Part shown: positions 20,100 to 28,816 of the stretch, piece by piece
Layout of the letters: every line of letters begins with the position of its first letter
Position numbering within the stretch: the stretch's first letter is position 1
Source of the DNA: Stratiformator vulcanicus
GTDB lineage: Bacteria > Planctomycetota > Planctomycetia > Planctomycetales > Planctomycetaceae
Direction of reading: 5' to 3'
DNA length: 64,000 nt
Assembly (NCBI RefSeq): GCF_007744515.1
Contig: NZ_CP036268.1
Span: 1,837,712 to 1,901,711, forward strand
Translations under genes and position numbers: made by a program
The notes under the pieces: model-generated
What the model was told of the DNA's origin: nothing
Database searches by the model: none
What the model saw: the letters and a program-made list of their open reading frames with translations, nothing else

Positions 20100-22526
20100 A
20101 TGAATTATGAGAAACTGGGCGCGTTCTACCTCGGCAAGCGATACGACCTCGCCGAGCGTGAGGTGACGGACGAGTTGTATCTGTACGACTCGAAGGACCT
20201 CACGACGCATGCGCTTTGCGTCGGCATGACCGGCAGCGGGAAGACGGGGCTGTGCCTGTCGCTCATCGAAGAGGCGGCAATCGATCACGTGCCGGTCATC
20301 GCGATCGATCCGAAGGGCGATCTCGGCAATTTGATGCTGACGTTTCCCGATCTCAAAGCGGATGATTTCCGACCTTGGGTCGACGAACGTGCGGCGCTCA
20401 ACAAAGGCCGCACCGCCGATCAGGCCGCGGCTGATGCGGCAAAGCTTTGGAAGCAGGGGCTCGCGGCGTGGGATCAGACTCCCGAGCGGATCGCGAAATT
20501 CAAGGAGTCCGCCGAGGTCTCGATCTACACGCCCGGCAGCAACGCGGGAATCCCGTTGACGGTGCTAAAGTCGTTTTCAGCGCCCGCTCAGGAAGTCATC
20601 GACGATGCCGAGACGTTTCGCGAGCGGGTGTCGTCCTCCACGTCGGGTCTTCTCTCGCTCCTGGGGATCAAGGCCGACCCGGTCCGAAGTCGAGAGCATA
20701 TTCTGCTGTCAAACATTCTCGACACGTCTTGGCGTGCGGGGACCGACCTTTCGATCGGCGGCCTAATTCATGCGATCCAGGAGCCCCCATTTGAAAAGGT
20801 CGGCGTTCTCGATTTAGAGACATTTTACCCGCTCAAAGATCGGACCGAGTTGGCGATGACGGTCAATAACTTGCTCGCCTCACCGACGTTTGCCGGCTGG
20901 ATGGAGGGGGAGCCGCTCGATGTGCAATCACTGATGTTTACGTCCGAGGGCCAACCTCGCATTTCGATTCTGTCGATCGCCCATTTGAGTGAGGACGAGC
21001 GAATGTTTTTCGTCACGATCCTACTGGGGGAAATCTTATCCTGGACGCGGTCTCAGGCCGGCACATCGTCACTGCGGGCGATTCTCTACATGGACGAGGT
21101 TTACGGTTTCTTCCCTCCGGTCGCGAATCCTCCGTCAAAGCAGCCCATGTTGACGTTGCTGAAGCAGGCCCGGGCGTACGGACTCGGCTGCGTTCTCGCC
21201 ACGCAGAACCCGGTCGATCTCGACTACAAGGGGCTATCAAATATCGGAACATGGTTTCTCGGCCGCTTGCAGACCGAACGTGATAAGGCCCGCGTTCTGG
21301 AAGGCCTCGAAGGAGCCTCAACTCAGGCCGGCACGACGTTTGATCGCGCGGAGATGGAAGCCACGCTCGCGGCTCTGGGCGGTCGAGTGTTCTTGGCGAA
21401 TAACGTCCACGAAGACAAACCGGTGATCTTCCAGACGCGGTGGGCCCTGTCATACCTGCGAGGCCCGCTGACTCGTCGGCAGATTGAAACGCTGATGGCT
21501 GATCAGAAAGCGGAGGCCATCGCGACCGCCGATGAAGAACATTCGCCGGAGGAATTGAAGTCTGATGAGGCGGGCGCGAAGCCGGTCGTCCCAAAACAGA
21601 TTCGCCAATACGTCCTTCCGGTCCGCGGCGAAATCTCGGGCGTCATTGTATACCGCCCGGCACTTCTCGGGCGGGCGCGGATGCATTTCGCCCGCGTTAG
21701 CTACGGCGTCGACGTGACCCGCGATATCGCGATGCTTGTACCGATCCGTAACTCGGTCCCCGTTCACGTGTGGGACGAAACGCTTTCCATCGATCCCGCA
21801 GAACTTGGGGACATCGTCAACGCATTGCCCGATGCAAGTTTCAGCGAACCGGCACCAGCACTGCTGCGACCGAAGAGTTATGAGACCTGGGAAAAGAAGC
21901 TGAAAGATCACCTTTACCGCTCGGAGCGGGTCATCGTACTGAAGAGCAAGTCGCCCAAGCTTTACTCAGAGGCGGACGAAACCGAGGGGGCGTTCCGCGC
22001 CCGCTTGTCGCATTTGCTGCGTGAAGAGCGAGACCTTGAGAAAGAGAAGCTTCGCAATACGTATGCTCGCAAAGCAAACACAATTAATGGTCGCCTCGAA
22101 TCAGCGCGTGCGGCCGTCGATCGCGAGCGTGATCAGGCGAATCGAGCCACGATGTCGGCAGCAATGTCGTTCGGGTCGACGATTCTGGGAGCGCTGTTCG
22201 GTCGCAAACTCGCCAGTCGCTCGAATGTGACCAAAGCGACATCGTCGATGAAAAGTGTCGGTCGCGCCGCCGACCAACGGGCCGATATCGGAGAGGCTCA
22301 GAAGAAAGTGGAACGTTACGAAGCCGAACTTCAAGAACTCGACGCCGAACTCAGAGCGGAACTGGAGGCGATCGAAGAAGAGTTCGACCCAAATGCAATT
22401 GAATTCGAAGAGTTAACCGTCAAGCCGAAGAAGACCGACATCGAATGTGTCCCGGTCGCACTCGTCTGGACACCGTGGGTGCGCGACGCCGACGGAATGG
22501 TCGAACCCGCATTCGATTCGGAATGA
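20100..22526 (+). CDS. HerA-like ATPase (DUF87 / TraG-like AAA protein)
   Basis: An 808-residue cytosolic P-loop ATPase. Walker A GMTGSGKTGLCLSL is near residue 45, followed by AIDPKGDLGNLMLTFPDL, and Walker B LYMDEVYGFFPP lies near 330, with ATQNPVDLDYKGLSNIGTWF as a sensor-like segment. This is the FtsK/HerA superfamily layout found in VirB4/TraG-like and HerA DNA translocases. A long charged coiled coil (EERDLEKEKLRNTYARKANT onward) and a small alanine/serine-rich segment occupy the C-terminal third. ATG 20100 is preceded by GAGGCGAAGTA. No NurA nuclease or Sir2-type partner gene is adjacent, so its role in DNA processing or defence is open. Confidence 0.75.
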   Translation: MNYEKLGAFYLGKRYDLAEREVTDELYLYDSKDLTTHALCVGMTGSGKTGLCLSLIEEAAIDHVPVIAIDPKGDLGNLMLTFPDLKADDFRPWVDERAALNKGRTADQAAADAAKLWKQGLAAWDQTPERIAKFKESAEVSIYTPGSNAGIPLTVLKSFSAPAQEVIDDAETFRERVSSSTSGLLSLLGIKADPVRSREHILLSNILDTSWRAGTDLSIGGLIHAIQEPPFEKVGVLDLETFYPLKDRTELAMTVNNLLASPTFAGWMEGEPLDVQSLMFTSEGQPRISILSIAHLSEDERMFFVTILLGEILSWTRSQAGTSSLRAILYMDEVYGFFPPVANPPSKQPMLTLLKQARAYGLGCVLATQNPVDLDYKGLSNIGTWFLGRLQTERDKARVLEGLEGASTQAGTTFDRAEMEATLAALGGRVFLANNVHEDKPVIFQTRWALSYLRGPLTRRQIETLMADQKAEAIATADEEHSPEELKSDEAGAKPVVPKQIRQYVLPVRGEISGVIVYRPALLGRARMHFARVSYGVDVTRDIAMLVPIRNSVPVHVWDETLSIDPAELGDIVNALPDASFSEPAPALLRPKSYETWEKKLKDHLYRSERVIVLKSKSPKLYSEADETEGAFRARLSHLLREERDLEKEKLRNTYARKANTINGRLESARAAVDRERDQANRATMSAAMSFGSTILGALFGRKLASRSNVTKATSSMKSVGRAADQRADIGEAQKKVERYEAELQELDAELRAELEAIEEEFDPNAIEFEELTVKPKKTDIECVPVALVWTPWVRDADGMVEPAFDSE

Positions 22527-22569
22527 GTTCGACGAGGGCGCTTCGCGTCGTCGTCCGGGTCGAAGTTCG

Positions 22570-23757
22570 CTACGTCGTGGGTTTCTGATCGCAGACGCCG
22601 GCGTCGATCGCGAGCAATGACCCAATCACTTGCGAGACGCCCTTCAAGATCGGATCGATCAGGACGTAATCGGGCTCGTTGTGATTTTTCTTTCCCTGAC
22701 TAATTCCGAGCGTGACGGCGGGAATTCCGCGGGAGATAAATTCGCTGAGCTCCGAGGGACTGTGACCTTGGTCGGGGCGAATCTCGAGCGCCTCCATTAC
22801 GTCGAGTGTCGATTTCACGAGCGGATGAGAGAACGGCAATCCCCCCGCCTGGCGACGGAAGAAGACATCGAGCCGGGCATCGACGGCGTGCCTCGCTCCC
22901 AATTCGGCGACGATGTCCTGAATCTGGCTTTCGATTCGCTCGATCATAAAGTCGGAGTGGCTGTTGACCTCGAATCCGAGCATCGCGTGCTCCGGTTCGA
23001 CGTCGTAGCTGATTCCGGCGAAGACTTGCGCCAGTCGGATTTTTGTGAACGGACGGGTCGGTACTTCGATCCGCAAGATTCGATTGATGATGTAGTTTAG
23101 CACGACGATCGCGCTCTCGGACCCGTAACTTCGCGACTCGATCGGCCGCACGTTACAGGTTACGTCGCCCCGAATGGTTCCGATCGAGAAGAAATTCAGT
23201 CGGCCCAGTTCGACGCCTTCGACGCAGATTCCGTGGTCGAACGGGCGTGGCGAATTGTCGAGGAAGAAGCGGAGGCCGCCGTGGTTGCCGCGATTGAGCG
23301 AACCGACCGATCCGATCAGATAAAGGTTGCAGTCGAGTTCAATTCCCAGTTTCTGCAGCAGGGTCGGCAGCATCGTCACGACGGCCGCACCGAGCGCATT
23401 ATCGCTCACGCCCGGTCCCACGATGCGTTTGGACTCGATCGTCAAGTTGTGATCGATGTTGTGCGCGACGATCGTATCGAGGTGGGCCGTGACGATGACC
23501 GTCTTCGCACCGGTGCGACCGGGTTGGAACCCGATTGCATTGCCGAATTCATCGGGTCCGGCTTCCGGTACTCCCTGTTCGGCGAAGCGATCAAGCATGT
23601 AACGAACGCGTTCGTGCTCCTCGCCGCCGATCGCCGGAATCTGTCCGAGCATCACCACATTGGCCAGAATCTCTTCCCGGAGCGGGGCGAGTTCCTCCGG
23701 CAATTGGGCAATGCGGCTGAGGTCGTAGTCGTTGACCAGAACCGAACTCACGCGCAT
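22570..23757 (-). CDS. M20-family metallopeptidase
   Basis: A cytosolic Zn-peptidase/deacylase-like protein, about 395 residues. Metal-ligand motifs: VTAHLDTIV (His/Asp), GVSDNALGAAVV (bridging Asp) and the late GHSPSELSEFISRGIPAVTLG, with KNHNEPDYVLID supplying a possible C-terminal ligand. The first catalytic Glu appears replaced within SVGSLNRGNHGG, where M20 enzymes usually have EE, so activity is not certain. ATG 23757 (MRVSSVLVNDYD) is preferred; the frame is open to 23802. Substrate unknown. Confidence 0.75.
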   Translation of the reverse strand: MRVSSVLVNDYDLSRIAQLPEELAPLREEILANVVMLGQIPAIGGEEHERVRYMLDRFAEQGVPEAGPDEFGNAIGFQPGRTGAKTVIVTAHLDTIVAHNIDHNLTIESKRIVGPGVSDNALGAAVVTMLPTLLQKLGIELDCNLYLIGSVGSLNRGNHGGLRFFLDNSPRPFDHGICVEGVELGRLNFFSIGTIRGDVTCNVRPIESRSYGSESAIVVLNYIINRILRIEVPTRPFTKIRLAQVFAGISYDVEPEHAMLGFEVNSHSDFMIERIESQIQDIVAELGARHAVDARLDVFFRRQAGGLPFSHPLVKSTLDVMEALEIRPDQGHSPSELSEFISRGIPAVTLGISQGKKNHNEPDYVLIDPILKGVSQVIGSLLAIDAGVCDQKPTT

Positions 23758-23853
23758 ATCCTTTTGAAGGCAAAACAATCGTTCCGCCTCAGGATACCGC
23801 AAGTCAGGCGATGGAGCGAGCCGCGCCGCCGGTTGCAGAGAGATCGAACAACG

Positions 23854-24396
23854 TCAATCTTCGACCGAACTGCCCGCTTCCGGGTCTTCGATCGAAAAGA
23901 TTTCGATCTCCTCGCCGCCGTCCGGTGCAAAGCTGGGCACGGACGAGGCGCCGTCGGTTACCGGACGGATCGGGCCCGCCGGTTGGGCTTCGTCGCCGAT
24001 CACGAATAACGGTGACTCTGAAAACGAATCGGCAGGACGCTCTGCTATCGCTGGCGGCTGAGGCACTCGCGGCTGAAGCACTGTCGCGGGTGCCGATTCC
24101 GTTGATTCGGTTGTCGCAAACTCCTGAGTCGTGGCAAGCGGGGCCGGAGCATCCGACTCCGTCGGTCGATCAGTCGGAATGACCAGAGCAATCGCGACGG
24201 CTGCCAGACCGGCCACCGCGGAAACAATCACGCGAACGGACTTCGTCCGTCGGCGGACCGCGAGACGTCGCTGATCGAAGTTCACGCCATCCGCGATTTC
24301 GCGGGGAATTTCCCGGCGAAAAAAGTCGCGCAACATCGAGTCGATTTGCGCTTCCTCCGGCGGCAAATGGTGATTGTCGTGATCTTGAACGCTCAT
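23854..24396 (-). CDS. Putative membrane anti-sigma factor
   Basis: A 180-residue protein lying 60 bases downstream of an ECF sigma gene on the same strand. Its first 60 residues are charged and helical (LPPEEAQIDSMLRDFFRREI), followed by one membrane helix, VRVIVSAVAGLAAVAIALVI, and a Pro/Thr/Glu-rich, probably periplasmic tail. This arrangement fits a membrane anti-sigma factor, although no zinc-binding HxxxCxxC motif is present. The assignment rests mainly on position. ATG 24396 (MSVQDHDNHH) is chosen; an upstream start at 24438 is possible. Confidence 0.55.
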   Translation of the reverse strand: MSVQDHDNHHLPPEEAQIDSMLRDFFRREIPREIADGVNFDQRRLAVRRRTKSVRVIVSAVAGLAAVAIALVIPTDRPTESDAPAPLATTQEFATTESTESAPATVLQPRVPQPPAIAERPADSFSESPLFVIGDEAQPAGPIRPVTDGASSVPSFAPDGGEEIEIFSIEDPEAGSSVED

Positions 24397-24456
24397 AGTC
24401 TTCAATTTTCCAACGCAAGGTCGATTCACGACGGGCATCCGTGATCGACCGCGAGA

Positions 24457-24999
24457 TTACTCTGACGTTCTGTCCGTAGACCGATTCGGGTTGTTCGATT
24501 CCAGAAGTTCAGCCAGCCTGCGGCGAGCACGCGATAACCGCATGTCGACCGCCGTCACCGCCACGCCGAGTGTGGAGGCGATTCGTGCCGATGACCAATC
24601 CAAGGCATACTTTAAGACGAGTACCTCGCGATCCTCTAACTTCAATCTTTTGATGGCCTCACGGACTTCGTCTCGCAGTTCGGCGGAAAGTGGCCCCTCA
24701 TCAGGGCCATCGCGTCCGTCCGGCACGTGACTAAGTGATTCGACCGACTTCGCCGCCCGCCGCTTCCGCCTGCCCCGATCGCGTAGCCAATTCGTGCCCA
24801 CTCGGATGAGCCAGGCTCGGGAATCCTTCAGATCAGAGGGTCTCTTGGAGTGAAACCGCCAAAATGCCTCCTGCACCGCGTCAGCGGCGAGTTCTCGGTC
24901 GCTGCATCTCGAGTAAAACAGCGCCCACAATTCTCGGGCGTAGGCCGCGTAGACCGCTTCCAAATCGTCCGGATCGGGCTGCGTCTCACGCTCGGCCAT
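24457..24999 (-). CDS. ECF-type RNA polymerase sigma factor
   Basis: A 180-residue group 4 sigma70 factor with region 2 (YAAYARELWALFYSRC, AADAVQEAFWRFH) and region 4 (LEDREVLVLKYALDWSSARI, helix-turn-helix ASTLGVAVTAVDMRLSRARR). Region 3 is absent, as in ECF factors. It directs polymerase to alternative promoters, probably including its own. The membrane protein downstream is a likely anti-sigma partner. ATG 24999. Confidence 0.92.
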   Translation of the reverse strand: MAERETQPDPDDLEAVYAAYARELWALFYSRCSDRELAADAVQEAFWRFHSKRPSDLKDSRAWLIRVGTNWLRDRGRRKRRAAKSVESLSHVPDGRDGPDEGPLSAELRDEVREAIKRLKLEDREVLVLKYALDWSSARIASTLGVAVTAVDMRLSRARRRLAELLESNNPNRSTDRTSE

Positions 25000-25340
25000 T
25001 GCCTGACAAAATTTTCATATAGTCGCACGAAACGTCCGCGGGCTCCGGAAACACCTCGTACGCCCGAACCGGACGATCGTGAGAGGCACACCTAACATCC
25101 GCAACGGATCAATTGCAGGAATCGCCAATTTTCCTGTTATTGCAGGCGCTGGAAGCCGAAGACCAGACGTGACTTCCCACTGCCCATCGAATTTGGCAAT
25201 CGAATCCGGCAATCGAACTGCGAATTTTCGGCCAACTTTCCAGAAGCATTCACCGTCCGATCCCGAAGTGCTTGTGTGATTCTCGCTCGATTTTATACTC
25301 GGCAACCGCAGAGAAATGATTCGAAGCAGGCGTAGGCGTC
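25000..25340. other. Divergent intergenic region
   Basis: 341 bases between the sigma factor and ROK kinase starts. It must hold both promoters; I cannot single out an ECF-type AAC/CGT pair or a clear sigma70 promoter. No RNA or gene seen. Confidence 0.4.
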
Positions 25341-26372
25341 ATGAAGGACAGCGGGTCAGCGGACACGACATCGGGACCGTACTTCCTCGGAATTGATGTC
25401 GGGGGCACCAACATCAAGTGCGGGGTCGTTTCGGGCGAGGGAACGCCGTTGTCGAAAACTTCAGTCAAAACGGAGACCGAAGCCGGCCCCGACGTGGGCC
25501 TTGCCAATCTGGAGCAAGGAGCCCGGCAGGCCGTTGAGCAGGCGAAACTGTCGATCGACGATATCGTCGCTGTCGGACTCGTGACGCCGGGCCCGATGGA
25601 CATCCCCGAAGGTCGGCTCCTCACACCCGCCAACATGCCCGAGTGGCATGACCTGCCCGTGCGCGATCTCGTCTCTGAGCGACTGGGAAAGCCGACCGCA
25701 TTTCAAAACGACGCGAACGCGGCAGCGTACGGCGAGTTTTGGGCCGGTCAGGCCAAGGATGTCGACAGTCTGGTGTATTGGACGTTGGGGACCGGCATCG
25801 GCTGCGGGATCATCGTCAACGACATGATTATCCAAGGGGCCCACTCGCACGGCTCCGAATGCGGGCACATTATCGTCGACATGGACGGCGATCGACAGCA
25901 CCCCGGCACCGGGCAGCGAGGCACGCTCGAAGCCTATGCGGCTGCCCGAGCTCTGGTCACTCGATGCCGCGAGGCACTTGCTGCAGGTCGTGCCAGCAGC
26001 ATTCGCTCGGCCATCAAGGTCGGGGCCGAACTCACTCCCAAGCTGATCGCCGATCACGCCGAGCGGGGGGACCGGCTCTGTGACCAACTCGTGATGGACA
26101 CCGCGATGTATCTCGGGGTCGGCACCGTCACGCTGATGCACACGATCGACCCCGAAATGATCCTGTTCGGCGGTGCTATGACCTTCGGCCGCAACGATGC
26201 CCCGCTCGGCCAGAGATTTCTCCACAAGATCAAGGGCGTCGTGCAGGAGAGGGCGTTCCCGACCTGCGCCGAGAAGACCGAGATCGATTACGCCACGCTC
26301 GGCGGCGATGCCGGCTTCATCGGAGCCGCCGGCTGTGCCAAACAAGCCCACGGCGGCACGTCGTTGAGTTAA
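25341..26372 (+). CDS. ROK-family sugar kinase, glucokinase-like, without zinc motif
   Basis: A 343-residue cytosolic kinase that probably phosphorylates glucose or a related sugar. The N-terminal ATP-binding motif FLGIDVGGTNIKCGVV, the catalytic Asp in FQNDANAAAYGEFWAG and the sugar-binding Glu/His of SHGSECGHIIVDMDG are present. The family's usual zinc site CxCGxxGCxE is replaced by HPGTGQRGTLEAYA, so the cysteines are missing although the His upstream is kept. Later, LGVGTVTLMHTIDPEMILFGG is standard for ROK proteins. ATG 25341. It converges with the methyltransferase gene. Confidence 0.9.
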   Translation: MKDSGSADTTSGPYFLGIDVGGTNIKCGVVSGEGTPLSKTSVKTETEAGPDVGLANLEQGARQAVEQAKLSIDDIVAVGLVTPGPMDIPEGRLLTPANMPEWHDLPVRDLVSERLGKPTAFQNDANAAAYGEFWAGQAKDVDSLVYWTLGTGIGCGIIVNDMIIQGAHSHGSECGHIIVDMDGDRQHPGTGQRGTLEAYAAARALVTRCREALAAGRASSIRSAIKVGAELTPKLIADHAERGDRLCDQLVMDTAMYLGVGTVTLMHTIDPEMILFGGAMTFGRNDAPLGQRFLHKIKGVVQERAFPTCAEKTEIDYATLGGDAGFIGAAGCAKQAHGGTSLS

Positions 26373-26398
26373 TCAACTTGGTCGACCGAGGTCGCACT

Positions 26399-27193
26399 TT
26401 ATGCGGCGTGCGCGGAGCGAATCCACTCGGTATCGCGGAGCGCTTCGGCCAATTGCTCTCGCGACCACAGTGCTAATTGCCGGGGCGGAAAGCCTTCGAT
26501 CCAGTCATCCATCATGTGGATCGGTTGCGGGAAGAAAAATGGCGCCCGTTCGAGGTTGAGCAGCCGAAACGACCCGGTCACGATATCGCGATTCGAGGTT
26601 GCCTCGTGATGGGTGGTTGTCAGAAGAAAGGTGACGCCGCTCTCCAGAAAATTCGTCAACGTCCGGCAAATATCAGCGTTCGACAGGTGAAACAAGCAGT
26701 CCCGGCACAGCCACAGATCGGCCGTCGGCAGCGGGTCTTCGATGATGTTGAGCGTGCGAAAGTTCACGTTTTCTCCGGCGTGCCGGATGTAGTTTCGCTC
26801 GATCAACGGAGCAACGATATCCCCGCCGAGGTATTCAATCTCTGATTCCCAATTAATCGCGCGGAACCAGTTGTAATCGCCGCAGGGGGCATCAAGGATC
26901 GTCTTGACGCCCAACTCTTGCACGAGCTTCGGCAATTCTCGCCGGATATTCGCGGTATATTCGAGGGTCGAGCCCGGACCGGACGCGCTCTCAGCGTCCC
27001 CCCAGTCATTGGTTGCATAGTGATCGGTGAAGACCTCGGCAGCCGACTTCGCCTCAGCCAACAGCTTCCGCTTTCGACGCCGACGCGAGATCTCGCGCCC
27101 GCCCGGGAGCAGAGCGAGAAGCCGTGAAGCAATCGAGGAATTCTCAGTCGCGCTCGAAGTCGATACGGGCGAAGTCGACGAGGGTGAAGTCAT
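26399..27193 (-). CDS. SAM-dependent methyltransferase
   Basis: A 264-residue soluble class I methyltransferase. Motif I is TILDAPCGDYNWF around residue 110; the acidic residue after strand 2 is in EYLGGDIVAPLIERN, and motif IV-like DLWLCRDCLFHLSN follows. The first 50 residues are Ser/Thr-rich then Arg-rich (ISRRRRKRKLLAEAK). Substrate unknown; proteins of this type often act on sugars or lipids near glycan genes, but nothing here fixes that. It diverges from the reverse-transcriptase locus at 27.3 kb. Confidence 0.8.
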   Translation of the reverse strand: MTSPSSTSPVSTSSATENSSIASRLLALLPGGREISRRRRKRKLLAEAKSAAEVFTDHYATNDWGDAESASGPGSTLEYTANIRRELPKLVQELGVKTILDAPCGDYNWFRAINWESEIEYLGGDIVAPLIERNYIRHAGENVNFRTLNIIEDPLPTADLWLCRDCLFHLSNADICRTLTNFLESGVTFLLTTTHHEATSNRDIVTGSFRLLNLERAPFFFPQPIHMMDDWIEGFPPRQLALWSREQLAEALRDTEWIRSAHAA

Positions 27194-27318
27194 GGCGAAG
27201 CTCCCGGCAATTGGCGATTGCGAGGGACGATAGTTTTTCGAAAGAATTGCGTCGACTCCGAATTCGCGTTTCGACCACGCGCATGATTCCTCATTGTGGG
27301 CAACTGAACGGCAGTGTA

Positions 27319-27472
27319 ACCTCGATGGGCCGGGGCACCTCGGCTATTGGCTCGTCACGAACGAGTCGCCACGGGGTTACCCCGCGGCTTAATTCGCAAC
27401 GACGCATTTCGGGGCACGACGGATGATCCGCTACCACGGATAATTCGTCGCGCATCACGCTGCTGGCGAGGT
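27319..27472 (+). ncRNA. Candidate retron msr-msd RNA
   Basis: The 294 bases before the reverse-transcriptase ATG hold a run of stem-loops on its strand: GCCGGG-GCAC-CTCGGC (27329-27344), CTCGT-CACGA-ACGAG (27351-27365), CGGGG-TTA-CCCCG (27372-27384), and a longer hairpin at 27417-27450 (CGACGGATGATCCG / CGGATAATTCGTCG, loop CTACCA, one wobble and one mismatch). A short outer complement, ACCTCG at 27319-27324 and CGAGGT at 27467-27472, could be the a1/a2 repeat. This order (small msr loops, long msd hairpin, a2, RT) matches retron architecture. No branching-G consensus is clear and the a1/a2 match is short, so boundaries are tentative. Confidence 0.4.
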
Positions 27473-27487
27473 GCTCCGGTACTTTTT

Positions 27488-28816
27488 ATGCACGACTTCG
27501 AGGACGAATTTCCGACCCCCGACGCAGAATCGGTCGCCCGAGTTTTTTTGGCCGGGGCGTTCTCGCCTGAATCATGCACTGCTCGGCTGACCGTCGTTTT
27601 CGGGCGGGTGCATCACCGCCGGATCGAGCGGTTGGTCCGCCTCGTGTTTGCAGTCTTCCCACCTCATTCCGCGGTGCCGACCCTTCGGCGGCTGACCCTC
27701 TTTCTGCTTCGGTTTGAATCGTACTTCCCCGATCAATTCCGGATATCGCCCCCGCGCGACCTCACGGGGCATCGCACCATTCCGGCAGAGGCGATCACGG
27801 GCTCGCTCCCGATTCTGAATAACATCCGCGAGCTCGCCGAATTTCTTGATCTCACTCCGGAGCGGATGCTCTGGCTCGCCGACCCGCATGGATTCGAAAC
27901 CAAAAGACCGCGCGAGCGGCAACGTCATTATCGATATCGCTGGGTTGAGCGTACCGGTCGAACGCCCCGGCCCTTGGAGATACCGAAACAGCGACTGAAA
28001 GCGATCCAAAAAAAGATACTAGCGGAGATACTCAATAAGCTCCGTCCACACCCAGCCGCATGTGCTTTTCGCAAAGGGCAATCAGTTCGAGACTTTGCCA
28101 AGCCTCACGTCGGACGCCGAGTCGTAATTCGCTTCGATATTGCGAACTTCTTTCCATCAATTCTGCAACCCCGCGTGCAAGCGACTTTTCGCGCTGTCGG
28201 CTATGTCGAGGAAGTCGCTTTTTTGCTGTCTGCCCTCACAACGAATCGCCTGCCGACCGATCAGTTGCACGCCGAAGCGACCGGTTCGGGCGCGCGGCAT
28301 TTGCGACAACATTTACTGTCGGCTCACCTCCCGCAGGGGGCACCGACCTCCCCTGCGTTGGCGAACCTGTGCGCCTTCCATCTTGACCGCCGACTTACGG
28401 GCTTGGCCGCGCGATTCAGCCTGTCGTACACCCGCTATGCCGATGACTTGTTGTTCTCCGGCAATTTGAGCGACGCGGAGATTTACCGCTTTAGGATTCG
28501 CGCACTCGCGATCTTAATCGACGAAGGCTTCGAAGCCCGTTCTTCGAAGTCGGCTGTTTTGAGGAAGGGAAGTCGACAACAGGCTTGCGGAGTGATTTTA
28601 AATACCCGATTGAACATCGCCCGCGAAGACTACGACGCACTAAAGGCAACTCTTCACAACTGCATCCGCCACGGCCCGGAATTGCAAAATCACGAGGGTG
28701 TCGCGGATTTTCGCAGTGTGCTGCGAGGTCGAATCGCCTGGGTTCACAGCTTAAACGTCGCCAAGGGCGAAAAACTATTAGCAATGTTCGAACAGATTCA
28801 CTGGAACACGAGCTAA
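27488..28816 (+). CDS. Retron-type reverse transcriptase with N-terminal extension
   Basis: A 442-residue RT from ATG 27488, 15 bases after the putative a2 repeat; a TTG 47 codons upstream would run through the structured RNA and is disfavoured. Core motifs align block by block with retron RTs: HYRYRWVERTGRTPRPLEIP (147-166), QRLKAIQKKIL, AFRKGQSVRDFAKPHVG (193-209), FDIANFFPSI with catalytic D217, LPQGAPTSPALANL (281-294), YTRYADD with D319/D320, and QQACGVILN (364-372). The retron-specific NAxxH and VTG motifs appear as FAKPH and ACG. The first 130 residues are a helical extension with no recognised domain, a size recalling the longer myxobacterial retron RTs. No maturase, HNH or integrase domain is present. 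Confidence 0.9.
   Translation: MHDFEDEFPTPDAESVARVFLAGAFSPESCTARLTVVFGRVHHRRIERLVRLVFAVFPPHSAVPTLRRLTLFLLRFESYFPDQFRISPPRDLTGHRTIPAEAITGSLPILNNIRELAEFLDLTPERMLWLADPHGFETKRPRERQRHYRYRWVERTGRTPRPLEIPKQRLKAIQKKILAEILNKLRPHPAACAFRKGQSVRDFAKPHVGRRVVIRFDIANFFPSILQPRVQATFRAVGYVEEVAFLLSALTTNRLPTDQLHAEATGSGARHLRQHLLSAHLPQGAPTSPALANLCAFHLDRRLTGLAARFSLSYTRYADDLLFSGNLSDAEIYRFRIRALAILIDEGFEARSSKSAVLRKGSRQQACGVILNTRLNIAREDYDALKATLHNCIRHGPELQNHEGVADFRSVLRGRIAWVHSLNVAKGEKLLAMFEQIHWNTS

Noticed and set aside
27124-27487. Coding extension of the RT to TTG 27347, or a small plus-strand gene here
   Set aside because: The residues are Arg-rich and low in conservation character, and the interval is filled with stem-loops; ATG 27488 fits the RT N-terminus better.
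27488-28816. Group II intron or diversity-generating retroelement
   Set aside because: No maturase X/En domain, no intron 5'/3' ends, no template/variable repeat pair or Avd gene nearby; motif spacing fits retron RTs.
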